Positions 53,635 to 63,823 of a stretch of 64,000 nt of DNA are shown piece after piece. The notes below the pieces were generated by a model, which saw nothing but the letters and a program-made list of their open reading frames with translations, had not been told where the DNA came from and made no database searches. The stretch spans positions 101,159 to 165,158 of the forward strand of contig CALKXD010000147.1 in the NCBI GenBank assembly GCA_938003855.1, read 5' to 3'. The position numbers were made by a program, and so were the translations under genes. The stretch's first letter is position 1, and each line of letters starts with the position of its first letter. The stretch is from an uncultured Granulosicoccaceae bacterium (GTDB taxonomy: Bacteria; Pseudomonadota; Gammaproteobacteria; Granulosicoccales; Granulosicoccaceae).

Positions 53635-55170
53635 TTATTCGAACTCAAGCTCAAAGGATTGTGCATCAACGCCGGGATCTATGATGTCAAAGTTGATCCG
53701 CACAGGCTTGCCAGAGGGCAATACCGAGCCAAGCGCTTCTTCTGACTGATACTCCTCCGGGGCAAACTTGCGATGCGCAACCGGCTGTCCTTCGCCATTC
53801 GCCATAGTCACCACCAGCACTGGATAGGTTTGCGGAAAGGCCGCCTTGTTTAATAAATCAACACTAATCACCAGGACGTTATCGAGGGTCGGGTGGCTGT
53901 ACATTTTGCGCCGCATGATCTCCAGACTATCAATGTCTTTCTGCACTGGTAACTCGCAGCCCGTAAAACCGCAAAAAGCGCTCAAGACGGGCTGCGGAAG
54001 TCCGAGCCTGGCAATGTTATCACGCGCCAGAAAAAGGCAGGCACAGGCAAACACCAGCAGACCGATCACCGGCAGCACCCACCGCGAAGCAGAACGCTTC
54101 GCCACGGGCTGTTGTTGATCGTCGTCCAGATAACGCGCAACGCCCTTGGTTCGCATGTGTGCCTGCATATTCTGAGCAGAGTCGATGTCTGCGGACCGAC
54201 CGTAGCTGTGCCGCCCTGCCTCACTGAGGATATCGTCATCCAAGTGCAGCGGATCACCGGCAGCAACCACCGGCAGTCCGGTCACCGCATCAAAACGCGG
54301 TTGATTATCAGCAACACCCGCAGCACTTCTCGCGCTTCGGGCATAACTGGCTGACGCGATCAGATCGCTGACATCGCCGCTGCGTTCAGGTGCGTCAGGT
54401 GCTGACGCGGGAGACCCGGACTGCCGATCACGATCCCCCGTCGCGATCCGCCCTGACGGATCAATATCGGTTTCCACCGGTACCGGGGGCTGACCGTCCT
54501 CATCACCAGCATGTGGATAATATTGCGACCGGCTGTCGTGATCATAATCCGCAGAACTCTGCCGACGTTCAAGATCGAAATCACGAGGATTGCCACGCGG
54601 AATCCTTAACTGCGGATCTCGCACTTCGCGAAAGCGCTCATCGCTGCGGGCCGGCGGCGTGTCCCGGTGCGGTACGTACTCTGGCTCGATACCGGTCAAT
54701 CCATCCAGCGCCAGGGTTTTTTCGAATTCCAGACTTTTACTGATCTGCTCGTCGTCGATCGAGCCGATAACCGGGTCCACCCGGTCTTCGAAATGTGAGC
54801 TGAAATCAAGATTCGGTCTCGCCTCACCTGCTACTGAAGCGCCGCCGCCATACTGCCTGGTAAATTCTTCGGTATCGTCACCTAAGGCTGGCTCAAGCAG
54901 CAAGGTGTCGGCGGTTTCCAGATCAACTTCCGGCAGCCGGGCTGACGCAACTGCGGTGCTTTCGGAAACAGCCGGAACAACCGGACTTGCCGTTACGGGC
55001 TCGGGAACCGACCGCGTAAGCACCGGGACGTTATCGGCGTCGGCAACTAACTGTGAGCGCGCATTAAACAGCGCCATGCACTCACCACAGCGAACCGTCG
55101 GGTCTTCCGCCTGCAGCAACTCGGCGCTAATCTCAAACTTGGTGCCACACTGGTTGCAACGGGTAATCAT
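53635..55170 (-). CDS. Zinc-ribbon DUF3426 membrane protein
   Basis: 511 residues. MJ0042-type zinc finger at the N-terminus (C5, C8, C28, C31), a long disordered Asp/Arg/Pro-rich middle (about 40-365), one membrane helix (about 372-392, WVLPVIGLLVFACACLFLA) and DUF3426 (about 405-510) with FCGFTGCELP and NKAAFPQTYPVLVVTM. Finger in the cytosol and DUF3426 in the periplasm is the likely topology. Such a gene sits between prmA and dusB in Pseudomonas too; function unknown. 94 bases after prmA. Confidence 0.9.
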   Translation of the reverse strand: MITRCNQCGTKFEISAELLQAEDPTVRCGECMALFNARSQLVADADNVPVLTRSVPEPVTASPVVPAVSESTAVASARLPEVDLETADTLLLEPALGDDTEEFTRQYGGGASVAGEARPNLDFSSHFEDRVDPVIGSIDDEQISKSLEFEKTLALDGLTGIEPEYVPHRDTPPARSDERFREVRDPQLRIPRGNPRDFDLERRQSSADYDHDSRSQYYPHAGDEDGQPPVPVETDIDPSGRIATGDRDRQSGSPASAPDAPERSGDVSDLIASASYARSARSAAGVADNQPRFDAVTGLPVVAAGDPLHLDDDILSEAGRHSYGRSADIDSAQNMQAHMRTKGVARYLDDDQQQPVAKRSASRWVLPVIGLLVFACACLFLARDNIARLGLPQPVLSAFCGFTGCELPVQKDIDSLEIMRRKMYSHPTLDNVLVISVDLLNKAAFPQTYPVLVVTMANGEGQPVAHRKFAPEEYQSEEALGSVLPSGKPVRINFDIIDPGVDAQSFELEFE

Positions 55171-55264
55171 GTGTTTGATCCTGAGGTATTCGGGGTTGGA
55201 TTAAAAATCCGTGAATTTAGTGGTCGAGCATCGATGTTGAAATAGCACAAAGCTGGATTAAACA

Positions 55265-56167
55265 TCATACTGATTGTATCCGGTCTTGCTTCCTGGCGCT
55301 GTACAGCACCCATTGATCAAGCATTGATGTCTCGCAGTGTTGAAAGTCCTGTGCATAGGCTGCGGCCAGTGATGCGGCCTGCTCTGCCAGCACGCCTGAC
55401 AAACCCAGTCGGCCTTCCTCACACAACAGCTCAGCAAACCGACCAGTGAGATCAAGCAGTGGCCGCAATAGAATATTGGCAACCAGCACATCAACTTTGC
55501 GATCCACCGCGGAATCTTTTTCACAGATAATAATTTGATCCGCCACGTGGTTGCGCTGAGCATTCTCCAGCGTTGCGGTAAGTGCTTGCGGATCGATGTC
55601 ATAGGCGTACACGCGGGTTGCACCAAGACGTGCAGCGGCCACCGCCAGAATACCGGAGCCACATCCGTAGTCGTAGACGACTTTGTCGCTTAAGTCCTGC
55701 TTTGCCAGCCAGCGCAGGCATAGTGTCGTGGTGGCATGAGTGCCTGACCCGAAGGCAAGGCCGGGATCGATCATAAGGTTTACCGCCGCGGGGTCAGGAG
55801 CATCACAAAACGACGGCACCACCCACAACGCCTCACTTATCTGCATGGGCGCAAAGTCGTCCATCCAGACTCTTTCCCATTCCTGTCCCTGCAATTTTTT
55901 AACGCTGATTTCAGCACCACTGATGCCCTTGACCTGACGTTCGATCAAGTGCGACAACAGCGCACTGTCGGCGTCCGCTGCAAACATGCCGGTGATTTCT
56001 ACTTCAGGCCACAGCGGCGCCTGGCCCGGTTCGGGCTCATGGATCGGGGTATCCATTGCATCCTGCAAAGTACACGAAAGTGCGCCAAGTTCCTGCAACG
56101 CTGTTTCTATCGCCTCGGCAGAGTCACCCTTGGCTTTTACTTTTAATAACAGGTAGTCGTCATACAT
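55265..56167 (-). CDS. prmA: Ribosomal protein L11 methyltransferase
   Basis: Trimethylates L11. 300 residues, full length: N-terminal substrate-recognition domain (1-100), then AdoMet fold with DPGLAFGSGTHATTTLCL, DYGCGSGILAVAAARLGA, DIDPQAL and LVANILLRPL. AGGTGA eight bases before the ATG at 56167 gives the start; the GTG at 56179 is within that site. 90 bases after accC in the conserved locus. Confidence 0.96.
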   Translation of the reverse strand: MYDDYLLLKVKAKGDSAEAIETALQELGALSCTLQDAMDTPIHEPEPGQAPLWPEVEITGMFAADADSALLSHLIERQVKGISGAEISVKKLQGQEWERVWMDDFAPMQISEALWVVPSFCDAPDPAAVNLMIDPGLAFGSGTHATTTLCLRWLAKQDLSDKVVYDYGCGSGILAVAAARLGATRVYAYDIDPQALTATLENAQRNHVADQIIICEKDSAVDRKVDVLVANILLRPLLDLTGRFAELLCEEGRLGLSGVLAEQAASLAAAYAQDFQHCETSMLDQWVLYSARKQDRIQSV

Positions 56168-56257
56168 TGTTGCGATCACCTGCCGGACACGTCCGTGCCG
56201 CCGTTACCCGGGTATTGTGCCCGGCGTCGGTCAGCACATTTACAGAAAACGCTATTA

Positions 56258-57598
56258 TCACGAGATACCCAGCTTTTTTTCAAGGTAGTGGATGTCTGTT
56301 CCACCGTCGGCAAAGTTGTCATCATCCATGATGTTCGCCAACAGCGGGATGTTGGTTTTAATACCAACGATAAACGCTTCGCTCAGCGCTCCACGCATAC
56401 GTGCCACCGCGGATTCACGCGAGTTCCCGTGCACTATCAGTTTTCCAATCATAGAGTCGTAGTAAGGCGGTACACGATAACCGTTATAGATATGTGAATC
56501 GACCCGCACTCCCAGGCCGCCAGGTGGATGAAACTGCTCCACCAGTCCCGGACTGGGCATAAAGGTGTCCGGATCTTCTGCATTGATTCTGCATTCAAAC
56601 GCATGCCCGTTAATTTTTACATCCTGCTGCCGGTAAGCCAGTGGTGCACCGTCGGCAATACGCAGTTGCTCTTTGACAATATCGATACCCGTAATCATTT
56701 CCGTTACCGGATGCTCGACCTGCACACGGGTGTTCATTTCGATAAAATAAAACTCACCGTTTTCATAGAGAAACTCAAAGGTTCCGGCGCCACGATAGCC
56801 AAGCCGTTTGCAGGCATCGACACAACGCGCACCGACATACTCGCGTTGCTCGGCAGTGATACCCGGGGCAGGTGCTTCCTCGACCACTTTTTGATGTCGA
56901 CGCTGCATCGAGCAGTCGCGCTCAGCCAGATGAATGGCATCACCATGCGTATCGGCAAGCACTTGAAATTCGACGTGGCGTGGCGTCTCGAGAAATTTTT
57001 CCATGTAGACCACATCATTGTTAAATGCGCCCGCGGCCTCTGTTTTGGTCAGCACAATAGAATCAACCAGTTCGTGGTCGCCACGCACGACTCTCATACC
57101 ACGACCGCCACCTCCACCTGCGGCTTTGATAATAATCGGGTAGCCGATGCGATTGGCAATTTGCAGGTTAACGATCGGGTCTTCACCAAGCGGTCCGTCC
57201 GACCCCGGCACACACGGCACACCGGCGGCACGCATTTCGTTGATCGCGCTGACTTTGTCTCCCATTAAACGGATAACACCCGGCGTCGGGCCAATGAAAG
57301 TGAAACCGCTGGACTCGACACGCTCTGCGAAGTCTGCGTTTTCGGATAAAAATCCATAGCCCGGATGAATCGCATCCGCATCTGTGATCTCGGCCGCACT
57401 GATCAGCGCCGGAATATTCAAGTAGCTGTCTGCCGAGGCAGGCGGCCCGATACAGACCGCCTCGTCGGCGAGCCTGACGTGCTTTAGCTCCCGGTCAGCG
57501 GTGGAGTACACGGCGACAGTGCCAATGCCCATGTCGCGACAGCAACGCATAATGCGCAGCGCGATCTCACCACGATTGGCAATCAGTACTTTTTTCAT
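56258..57598 (-). CDS. accC: Acetyl-CoA carboxylase, biotin carboxylase subunit
   Basis: ATP-dependent carboxylation of the AccB biotin. 446 residues. [19 protein letters not shown]-grasp loop [42 protein letters not shown] and the C-terminal [14 protein letters not shown]. Start at ATG 57598, five bases after the accB stop; an upstream TTG would overlap accB. Follows accB as a two-gene unit. Confidence 0.97.
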   Translation of the reverse strand: MKKVLIANRGEIALRIMRCCRDMGIGTVAVYSTADRELKHVRLADEAVCIGPPASADSYLNIPALISAAEITDADAIHPGYGFLSENADFAERVESSGFTFIGPTPGVIRLMGDKVSAINEMRAAGVPCVPGSDGPLGEDPIVNLQIANRIGYPIIIKAAGGGGGRGMRVVRGDHELVDSIVLTKTEAAGAFNNDVVYMEKFLETPRHVEFQVLADTHGDAIHLAERDCSMQRRHQKVVEEAPAPGITAEQREYVGARCVDACKRLGYRGAGTFEFLYENGEFYFIEMNTRVQVEHPVTEMITGIDIVKEQLRIADGAPLAYRQQDVKINGHAFECRINAEDPDTFMPSPGLVEQFHPPGGLGVRVDSHIYNGYRVPPYYDSMIGKLIVHGNSRESAVARMRGALSEAFIVGIKTNIPLLANIMDDDNFADGGTDIHYLEKKLGIS

Positions 57599-57602
57599 GC
57601 CC

Positions 57603-58061
57603 TCAGGTGACAACCATCAGTGGCTGACCGAATTCAACCGGCTGGCCGTCCTCAACCAACAGCGACTTGACTGTACCGCTGACTTCACACTCGATCTGGT
57701 TGAGTATTTTCATCGCTTCGACGATGCAAATGATGTCACCCGGCTTAACTGACTGCCCGACCGAAACAAACGCCGCACTACCGGGCGCCGGGGAGGCATA
57801 GTAGGTACCGACCATCGGTGACTCGATGACTGTTCCGTCGTCCAGCTCGTCAGGCTCGGCCCCCCTGGTGGGTGACGGCGCTACCGGCAGCGGCGAAGCC
57901 GCAACAGCGACCGGCGTGTGCACCGGTGCCTGTGAAACCACTGACGGTGCCGTTACCGCACGACTGATTCTTACGGATTCTTCGCCTTCTTTGATTTCGA
58001 TTTCCGAGATACCGGATTCTTCCAATAGCTCTATCAGTTTTTTTACTTTGCGAATATCCAT
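57603..58061 (-). CDS. accB: Acetyl-CoA carboxylase, biotin carboxyl carrier protein
   Basis: 152 residues. N-terminal helical region [24 protein letters not shown], Ala/Pro linker (about 37-70), and C-terminal biotinyl domain with [15 protein letters not shown] and biotinylated Lys in [11 protein letters not shown]. The biotin motif has Ile where many have Met after the Lys, a minor change. First gene of the acc-prmA-fis-purH locus; no aroQ in front, unlike Pseudomonas. Confidence 0.96.
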   Translation of the reverse strand: MDIRKVKKLIELLEESGISEIEIKEGEESVRISRAVTAPSVVSQAPVHTPVAVAASPLPVAPSPTRGAEPDELDDGTVIESPMVGTYYASPAPGSAAFVSVGQSVKPGDIICIVEAMKILNQIECEVSGTVKSLLVEDGQPVEFGQPLMVVT

Positions 58062-58532
58062 TACTGTTTTGCTCTAGACCCTGCCTTGCAACCTGTCCGG
58101 ACACGCATCATCAACCACCGGTGCGTTGCTCTGCTCTGCCAGAGCGATCGCTTTCGTTAAGTACCTGGATCGAGCTGTGCGGATCAAACCCACATTCCTC
58201 GCTGCAACCCTAACTCCCGGACAGGCGATAGCTTCATGCCTATTTAAGTAAACACGGTTACCTCCGCCGCCCCGTAGAGAACAGCAGAACACCGTGTTGG
58301 ACAGTCCCGATCGTTTACGCCAGACTCCGGTCTGTGCAATTATTATCGTGACCATCACAACCGTTGTTTTCATCGATTTTCACTGCATAATTACGCAGTA
58401 TCGAGCAAATTCGCGCGATATTAACATAATTAGCCCGGTCGCTGAGGTCACGTTGAGACTTCGCTCTCCACTTAACCAGCGTTGCCGTAATTTATTACTT
58501 ACAAGCCGTCCACATTGGAATCCCGACAAGCA
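58062..58532. other. Divergent promoter region accB / srkA
   Basis: 471 bases between two divergent starts; the AT-richer half lies on the srkA side. A 99-codon frame on the minus strand (58074-58373) has no ribosome binding site or family resemblance. No RNA gene seen. Probable promoter at 58364-58391. Confidence 0.5.
58364..58391 (+). promoter_or_regulatory. Candidate sigma-70 promoter for srkA
   Basis: TTGTTT, 16-base spacer, CATAAT, about 140 bases upstream of the srkA ATG. Close to consensus in both boxes, but unconfirmed. Confidence 0.35.
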
Positions 58533-59546
58533 ATGACAGACACTGATTCCACCACTGCCACAGGCAGCGACGGTTTTGCACAGCTCTCTCCCGACGTCAT
58601 CATCGATGCAATCGAATCGCAGCCTGACTTGCTCTGCGACGGTCGCCTGCTCGCATTGAACAGCTACGAAAACCGTGTCTATAGGGTAGGTATTGAAGAT
58701 GCACAGCCCTTAATTGCCAAGTTCTACCGACCGCAACGCTGGTCCCGCGAGCAAATACTTGAAGAGCACGCTTTCGCTATCGAACTGGCCAGTCACGATA
58801 TCCCGGTGGTAGCACCTGTTGCCACCGCCGACGGCAGGACATTGCGAGAGAGCAATGGTTTTGAATTCGCTCTATATCCGGTCAAAGGCGGACGCACACC
58901 GGAACTCGACAACCCTGAACAACTGCAATTGATTGGTCGCTTTATCGCACGGCTGCATCTGGTTGCAGAATCAGGCACCTTTATCCATCGACCGCGACTG
59001 GACACCGAAACGCTTGGCACTCGCTCTGCAAGTTATCTGATCGACGGCGACCGGTTGCCGCTGGAATTGCGGGCTGCCTATAAAAGCCTGACGACAGACT
59101 TACTGGATAAAGTCGAAGCACGCTTCGACAGCTACCGGGGAGTCCGGGAAATTCGCCTGCATGGTGACTTTCATCCGGGAAATATACTGTGGCGTGATGA
59201 CAAACCACATATCGTTGATCTTGACGATGCACGCACCGGACCGGCGGTACAGGATCTATGGTTGTTCCTGTCAGGTGACCGGTTTTATCAACAGGATCGC
59301 CTCGCTGATCTGCTCGATGGCTATACTATGTTTCGCCAATTCGACCCTGCCGAACTCGGACTGATCGAGGCCTTGCGAACGCTGCGGATAATCCACTACG
59401 CCTCGTGGCTTGATCAACGTCGCGAAGAACCGGCTTTCCAGCAGGCGTTTCCGTGGCTTGCCAGCGCCCGCTACTGGGACGATCACATCCTCGCCTTGAA
59501 AGAACAGAGTTCCGCACTCGACGAGCCGGTACTGCACTGGGATTGA
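58533..59546 (+). CDS. srkA: SrkA/YihE-like serine/threonine kinase
   Basis: 337 residues from ATG 58533. APH-type protein kinase: LNSYENRVYRVGIED (nucleotide loop), IAKFYRPQRWS (Lys), LHGDFHPGNILW (catalytic Asp and Asn) and VDLDDARTGP (metal Asp). The RPQRWS motif and overall length match E. coli SrkA (YihE), which protects cells against stress-induced death linked to MazEF and Cpx. A TTG 18 bases upstream is possible. The dsbA gene that follows srkA in E. coli is absent. Confidence 0.9.
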   Translation: MTDTDSTTATGSDGFAQLSPDVIIDAIESQPDLLCDGRLLALNSYENRVYRVGIEDAQPLIAKFYRPQRWSREQILEEHAFAIELASHDIPVVAPVATADGRTLRESNGFEFALYPVKGGRTPELDNPEQLQLIGRFIARLHLVAESGTFIHRPRLDTETLGTRSASYLIDGDRLPLELRAAYKSLTTDLLDKVEARFDSYRGVREIRLHGDFHPGNILWRDDKPHIVDLDDARTGPAVQDLWLFLSGDRFYQQDRLADLLDGYTMFRQFDPAELGLIEALRTLRIIHYASWLDQRREEPAFQQAFPWLASARYWDDHILALKEQSSALDEPVLHWD

Positions 59547-59618
59547 CCAAGGCGGCACAGGCATCTGTGCTGCACAACCGGTCTGTCGGTCCGACGACAG
59601 CCGGGTGGTCACCACCGG

Positions 59619-61580
59619 TTACTGATCAATAAACGCAAAGTCCTGCGGGTTGTCTGCCGCAAAGCCGAATACTTCACCATAGAACCATAACTCGGCAGCA
59701 AACGCTGTACAGATGTTTTCGCTTTTACGAAAACCATGTGCTTCTCCTTCAAACGGCACATACGCGACCTTTACTTTATTCTTTAGCAACACATCTATCA
59801 TTGACTCCGCCTGGCTCGGCGGTACCACTTTGTCGTCCAGGCCTTGCAGGAAAATTACCGGACACTCAATGGCGTCCGCATGACTTATCGGTGAGCGTTC
59901 GATATAAAGCGATTCCTGCTCCGGGTAGGGACCGATCAGACTGTCGAGGTAACGGGACTCGAATTTATGCGTATCGGTCGCCAGTGCTGTCAGATCAGTT
60001 ACGCCATATAAACTGGCACCGGCCTTGAACACTGATGTCATTGCCAAAGCCGCCAGCACGGTATAGCCGCCGGCACTGCCCCCGCGTATCGCCACGCGCT
60101 CCGAGTCCACACGCTGTTGCTCTACCAGGTATCGCACACCGTATTCACAGTCTTCAACATCGGCAACACCCCAACGCGTTTTCAACGCATCGCGATAGCG
60201 GCGACCAAAGCCGGTGCTGCCGCGATAGTTCACATCGAGAACTGCAAATCCACGGTTAGTCCAGAACTGAATTTTCAGACTTAAATCGTTTTGTGTGGCG
60301 GAGGTCGGGCCGCCGTGAATCATCACGATCAGCGGCGGCAGTTCATCAGCCGCTGCCGAATACCCGACATTGACTGGTGCATAGAAAAAGGCATGTGCAG
60401 TGTCACCACCGGCAGTGGGATAGCTGATGGGCTCGCCGTGTGAGAAGTTTTTCGTGTTGAGCTCAATGGTTGAAGATCTGCACACAAGGTGCTCCTCAAA
60501 CGCGCGGCCGCCGCCACCCGGTAAGTCCTGCAGTTTACCGGTGTACAAGCAGGGAAATGACGTCGGGGACTGTGCAATATAGCAGCTGACACCGGCGTTA
60601 CTTGCCACCGACTGATAGCTGCTGTGAGCCAGGGTCAGTGGTGTCATCACACCGGTGGCGGTATCTATGGCACCCAGCGACTCAGAACCCTTCTGACTGA
60701 AAGAAGTAACAATGGTATGGTCATCTGCAAAAGCGTAGCGCGACATACCAAACACCCATTGCGGCATTCCAAATTCAGCTTCCATCTCGCACAACAGCTG
60801 ACTGCCACCATCCGCATAACGATACAGATTCCACCAGTTGGATTTATCCGACACATAGAATAGCTCGCCCCGCGGGCTCCACATTGGCTGAAAAACCGAT
60901 TCATTGTCGCCCCCGGCTATCTGTGCCACGGCAGCCAACCCGGTGCTGCTTGCAACATCAGCCTGCCACAGCCTGGTAGCATCCCACGGCATATCGGGAT
61001 GCACCCACGATATCCAGCACAACTTACTGCCGTCAGCAGAGAATTTTGCCGAGGCGTAAAAGTCCTCACCGCTGTGCAGAACCGTTAGCGCCCCGCTGTG
61101 CAAATCAACCGACACCAGCAGGTTCTCCGGCTCGGCAAGGTCGGCACCGTGACGTTCAGCGACGCAGACCAGCATCGAGTGGCGGGCGCTGAAAGCAAAG
61201 TCTGCAAACCGATAGTCAGCCGCATTGGTCAGGGGAGTTATCGCTCCGTCTGTGGCAATGCGATAAATCTGCTGATCAGACTGGTTAACAAAAAAAACGC
61301 CTTCATGAGTGGGCAGATAGCAGGCACCACCATACTCGTGCACCCGGGTGCGGCAGTTATAGTCCGGTGGCACCAGCGCTTGTGCTTCAGCAGTCGCCCG
61401 CCCGTTGCCGTCGAGCGGGCGGCGCATAATCACGCTTCGGCCCTGCTCTGTCGGGCGGCTTTCCAGCCAGTAAACGTGGTTGTCAAACAACATCGCCTGC
61501 GACAGACCAATACTGCCGGACACCATCAACTCTGCACTTATTTGCGATGGCCATGCGCCATAGGCCATTGTTTTCTTCAT
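59619..61580 (-). CDS. S9-family prolyl oligopeptidase-like peptidase
   Basis: 653 residues. N-terminal beta-propeller (about 20-380) with repeated WSPRGELFYVSDKSNWWNLY-like blades, then an alpha/beta-hydrolase domain. Catalytic Ser in IRGGSAGGYTVLAAL, Asp in LQGLDDKVVPPSQAE, His in GEAHGFRKSEN; VMIHGGPTSATQ is the oxyanion region. Dipeptidyl- or acylaminoacyl-peptidase type. No signal peptide, so probably cytosolic. Convergent with srkA, 72 bases apart. Confidence 0.93.
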   Translation of the reverse strand: MKKTMAYGAWPSQISAELMVSGSIGLSQAMLFDNHVYWLESRPTEQGRSVIMRRPLDGNGRATAEAQALVPPDYNCRTRVHEYGGACYLPTHEGVFFVNQSDQQIYRIATDGAITPLTNAADYRFADFAFSARHSMLVCVAERHGADLAEPENLLVSVDLHSGALTVLHSGEDFYASAKFSADGSKLCWISWVHPDMPWDATRLWQADVASSTGLAAVAQIAGGDNESVFQPMWSPRGELFYVSDKSNWWNLYRYADGGSQLLCEMEAEFGMPQWVFGMSRYAFADDHTIVTSFSQKGSESLGAIDTATGVMTPLTLAHSSYQSVASNAGVSCYIAQSPTSFPCLYTGKLQDLPGGGGRAFEEHLVCRSSTIELNTKNFSHGEPISYPTAGGDTAHAFFYAPVNVGYSAAADELPPLIVMIHGGPTSATQNDLSLKIQFWTNRGFAVLDVNYRGSTGFGRRYRDALKTRWGVADVEDCEYGVRYLVEQQRVDSERVAIRGGSAGGYTVLAALAMTSVFKAGASLYGVTDLTALATDTHKFESRYLDSLIGPYPEQESLYIERSPISHADAIECPVIFLQGLDDKVVPPSQAESMIDVLLKNKVKVAYVPFEGEAHGFRKSENICTAFAAELWFYGEVFGFAADNPQDFAFIDQ

Positions 61581-61697
61581 TGTATTATTGGCTTCCGCTA
61601 TTCAATCAACCGGCAATATCGTACCAGAGGATTCGGGCAGGTGGATCGGGTTACCTGCGACCGGACCGGCTAAGCCAGCCGGCGCCCTGCCGCGCTG

Positions 61698-62015
61698 TCA
61701 GGTGACTGGATCAGTGGAAATAAACGCCAGCCAGTCTTCAAGATGCGCAATCAGCTGCTCACGTGGCAGACGACGGTCCGGTAATTCATCGTCGAAATTG
61801 GAATCGATCACCACCATCACCGGCGCAATACTGACGCTGTGGCCATTGCCGTTAAACTCGGCGTATTCGTTATCACTTTTTAAGGTAGCGATTAGATCTT
61901 TAGTGACCTCGGGCGAGCCTTGCAAATCAGTTTGCAGAAACGTCGCCAGCCGGTCGTCCTGACCACGCGCGCACGCGTTACCCTGGTTGTCGCGATAAAA
62001 TTCCAGCTTGTCCAT
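61698..62015 (-). CDS. Small acidic protein coupled to EndoU; immunity candidate (YacL/UPF0231-like)
   Basis: 105 residues, strongly acidic (roughly twenty Asp/Glu against about nine Lys/Arg), no membrane segment. Sequence from DKLEFYRDNQGN through GNGHSVSIAPVMVVIDSNF to LIAHLEDWLAFI resembles the UPF0231 (YacL) pattern of a GH-x-x-x-x strand followed by a terminal D-W-x-x-F helix, but not strongly. The ribosome binding site AGGAGG is formed by the last two Arg codons of the EndoU gene, whose stop is four bases before this ATG, so the two are translationally coupled. Acidic, cytosolic, directly after a nuclease toxin fold: an immunity role is inferred. Confidence 0.65.
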   Translation of the reverse strand: MDKLEFYRDNQGNACARGQDDRLATFLQTDLQGSPEVTKDLIATLKSDNEYAEFNGNGHSVSIAPVMVVIDSNFDDELPDRRLPREQLIAHLEDWLAFISTDPVT

Positions 62016-62019
62016 TACT

Positions 62020-62628
62020 CTACCTCCTGAAGACCGGGAACGCAGTATTGATATCTCCACGGGACATGGTGTACCCCTGAATATCAAAACCCAGACCGGA
62101 AGGCCCTTGCCAGGGCTGCTTCTTTTTGTTGCTGCTGTTGTTATAGGCTGCCAGAATCGCGTCGACTACCTGCTGCTGAGACATGTTGTCCGGGAAAAAA
62201 CTGGAAAATTTTTCTTTCCACTGATTGCCGTCACGGACTTCGATCATAGCGGTATAGACGCCATGTTTGTTTGGCTTGTCCCGCAGGCGAACCAACCTCG
62301 CGCCATCTGCATCGACACCACCGGGACGGGAATGATACCCAACCGGCTTACCGCTGCGGTTTATTTCGCCTTCAAAAATATGGTGTAAATTCAGCGCCGG
62401 TGTCGACTTTGACCATTTTGCGCCGCTTTGATAGGTGCTTGTCTTGCTGGCGTCCGAGGCTATTTTTTCAAAACCGGTGCCATTAGCTGACGAGCTCGAC
62501 GACTGATTCCCGCTTGACTGGGTATTGCCCGCCAATTGGTTTAGATCGATGCCGAACTGCTCCAGATTCACACCGAATGCGACCAGTATCGCGGCAACCA
62601 CCGGGATAAGAATTTTTCTATTTAGCAT
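62020..62628 (-). CDS. EndoU-type nuclease domain protein with N-terminal membrane anchor/signal
   Basis: 202 residues. N-terminal hydrophobic segment (about 6-20) is a signal or anchor; a Ser/Gly/Asn-rich linker (about 33-55) follows. The domain at about 75-202 matches bacterial EndoU RNases: HHIFEGEIN (H82/H83), GYHSRPGG (H99), a central EVRDGNQWKEKFSSFFPD (K138/K140), MSQQQVVDAILAAYNN and the terminal GFDIQGYTMSRGDINTAFPVF (Y186, T187). The two His plus Lys/Thr pattern is that of EndoU. This domain is best known as the C-terminal toxin of contact-dependent and polymorphic toxins; here it is a small free-standing protein with a coupled small gene after it. Confidence 0.8.
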   Translation of the reverse strand: MLNRKILIPVVAAILVAFGVNLEQFGIDLNQLAGNTQSSGNQSSSSSANGTGFEKIASDASKTSTYQSGAKWSKSTPALNLHHIFEGEINRSGKPVGYHSRPGGVDADGARLVRLRDKPNKHGVYTAMIEVRDGNQWKEKFSSFFPDNMSQQQVVDAILAAYNNSSNKKKQPWQGPSGLGFDIQGYTMSRGDINTAFPVFRR

Positions 62629-62734
62629 TTATCCACTCTACAAATTTGCTCTACAGCCTGCCCGACCTGACTACGACATGCAAAGGATTCATCAAACCAC
62701 CAGCGCGGAAAGTATCATCGCCGCATCGGAGGTA

Positions 62735-63823
62735 TCAGTCACAGGACACAGAAGGATACACTGTCCCGCTGAACAATTTACGCGCGGTTCGCAGTATGGC
62801 AGCTTTGTTTACCTTTATTTGCGCTCCGCTGCCAGTAACATTCATCACCACACTTGTTTCACCGATAGGATGCTCCACGGCAAGGGTTTTATCGTCTCCT
62901 GCAGGAATTTGCGCAACATCAGCCGCCGGAGACCCGGGCAGCATGCAGGCTGTGGCAACGCTCACCGCACCCAGCACGCCAATCGACGCATGACAACGAT
63001 GCGGTATAAACGTCCGCGTCGTGACCACGCCACCGTTTCGGGGACCAGCAACCAGGGTCATTTTGGGAACCGTTTTGTCAGCCACATTACCAAGGTTCAT
63101 TAACGGCCCTGCCTGCAGGCGGATTGACTCGAGCTTGCGCTTGACGTCATCGTTGGCATCGAGCTCGTCACGGGACTCATAGCCACTGACCCCTATATCA
63201 GAAGCGCTGACAACCACGACCGGCATGCCATTATCGATCAGTGTTACCCGGCAGCCATCAAGAATATCGCACTGGTTTCCGGTCGGCAGCAAGGCACCAC
63301 AACTGGAACCTGCCGCCTGCGGGAAATTCTGCAGCACAGGTGCCGCGGTACCGGGCACACCGTCAATACGCGCATCACCCAGGTAGGTCACTTGCCCGCC
63401 GGGAGTCTCGAGGGTGACTTCGGCAATCTGGTCGCTATTGACCATGTAAATTGCCATTGAGGTTTTGCCGGTTTCGGCCTTCAACAGATTTTTTTCCAGC
63501 GCGAACTGCCCCACACCACTGAGTATATTGCCGCAGTTCTGCGCCTCTGAAACGATAGCGTGATCAACCGATACCTGCAGAAACAAATAGTCGAGCCTGG
63601 CATTATTTTTTTTCGACAGTGACACCACCGCGACTTTGCTGCAGAGCGGATCTGCACCACCGATACCGTCTATCTGACGGGGATCAGGCGACCCCATGAT
63701 CGACAATAACAGTTTATCCCTTGCCGCCGTCTCTCGCGGCAGATCATCTTTCAGGAAATAGGCAGCCTTGGATGTGCCGCCGCGCATCCAGGTACAAGGT
63801 ACGCCATCGATATCAATTGTCAC
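62735..63823 (-). CDS. galD: 4-oxalomesaconate tautomerase (PrpF/GalD family)
   Basis: 362-residue isomerase of the PrpF superfamily. CTWMRGGTSKAAYFLKDDLP, GGADPLCSKVAVV, AQNCGNILSGVGQFALE and GASIGVLGAV-type C-terminal half (HASIGVLGAVSVATA) are typical. Tautomerises 4-oxalomesaconate in gallate or protocatechuate 4,5-cleavage. GTG start with a 4-base GTGA overlap with the LigJ-like gene before it, which uses that product. PrpF aconitate isomerase is the alternative without this neighbour. Confidence 0.88.
   Translation of the reverse strand: MTIDIDGVPCTWMRGGTSKAAYFLKDDLPRETAARDKLLLSIMGSPDPRQIDGIGGADPLCSKVAVVSLSKKNNARLDYLFLQVSVDHAIVSEAQNCGNILSGVGQFALEKNLLKAETGKTSMAIYMVNSDQIAEVTLETPGGQVTYLGDARIDGVPGTAAPVLQNFPQAAGSSCGALLPTGNQCDILDGCRVTLIDNGMPVVVVSASDIGVSGYESRDELDANDDVKRKLESIRLQAGPLMNLGNVADKTVPKMTLVAGPRNGGVVTTRTFIPHRCHASIGVLGAVSVATACMLPGSPAADVAQIPAGDDKTLAVEHPIGETSVVMNVTGSGAQIKVNKAAILRTARKLFSGTVYPSVSCD

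Noticed and set aside
58074..58373. 99-codon minus-strand frame upstream of accB (where aroQ would be)
   Set aside because: No aroQ resemblance, no ribosome binding site; it does not read as a dehydroquinase fragment.
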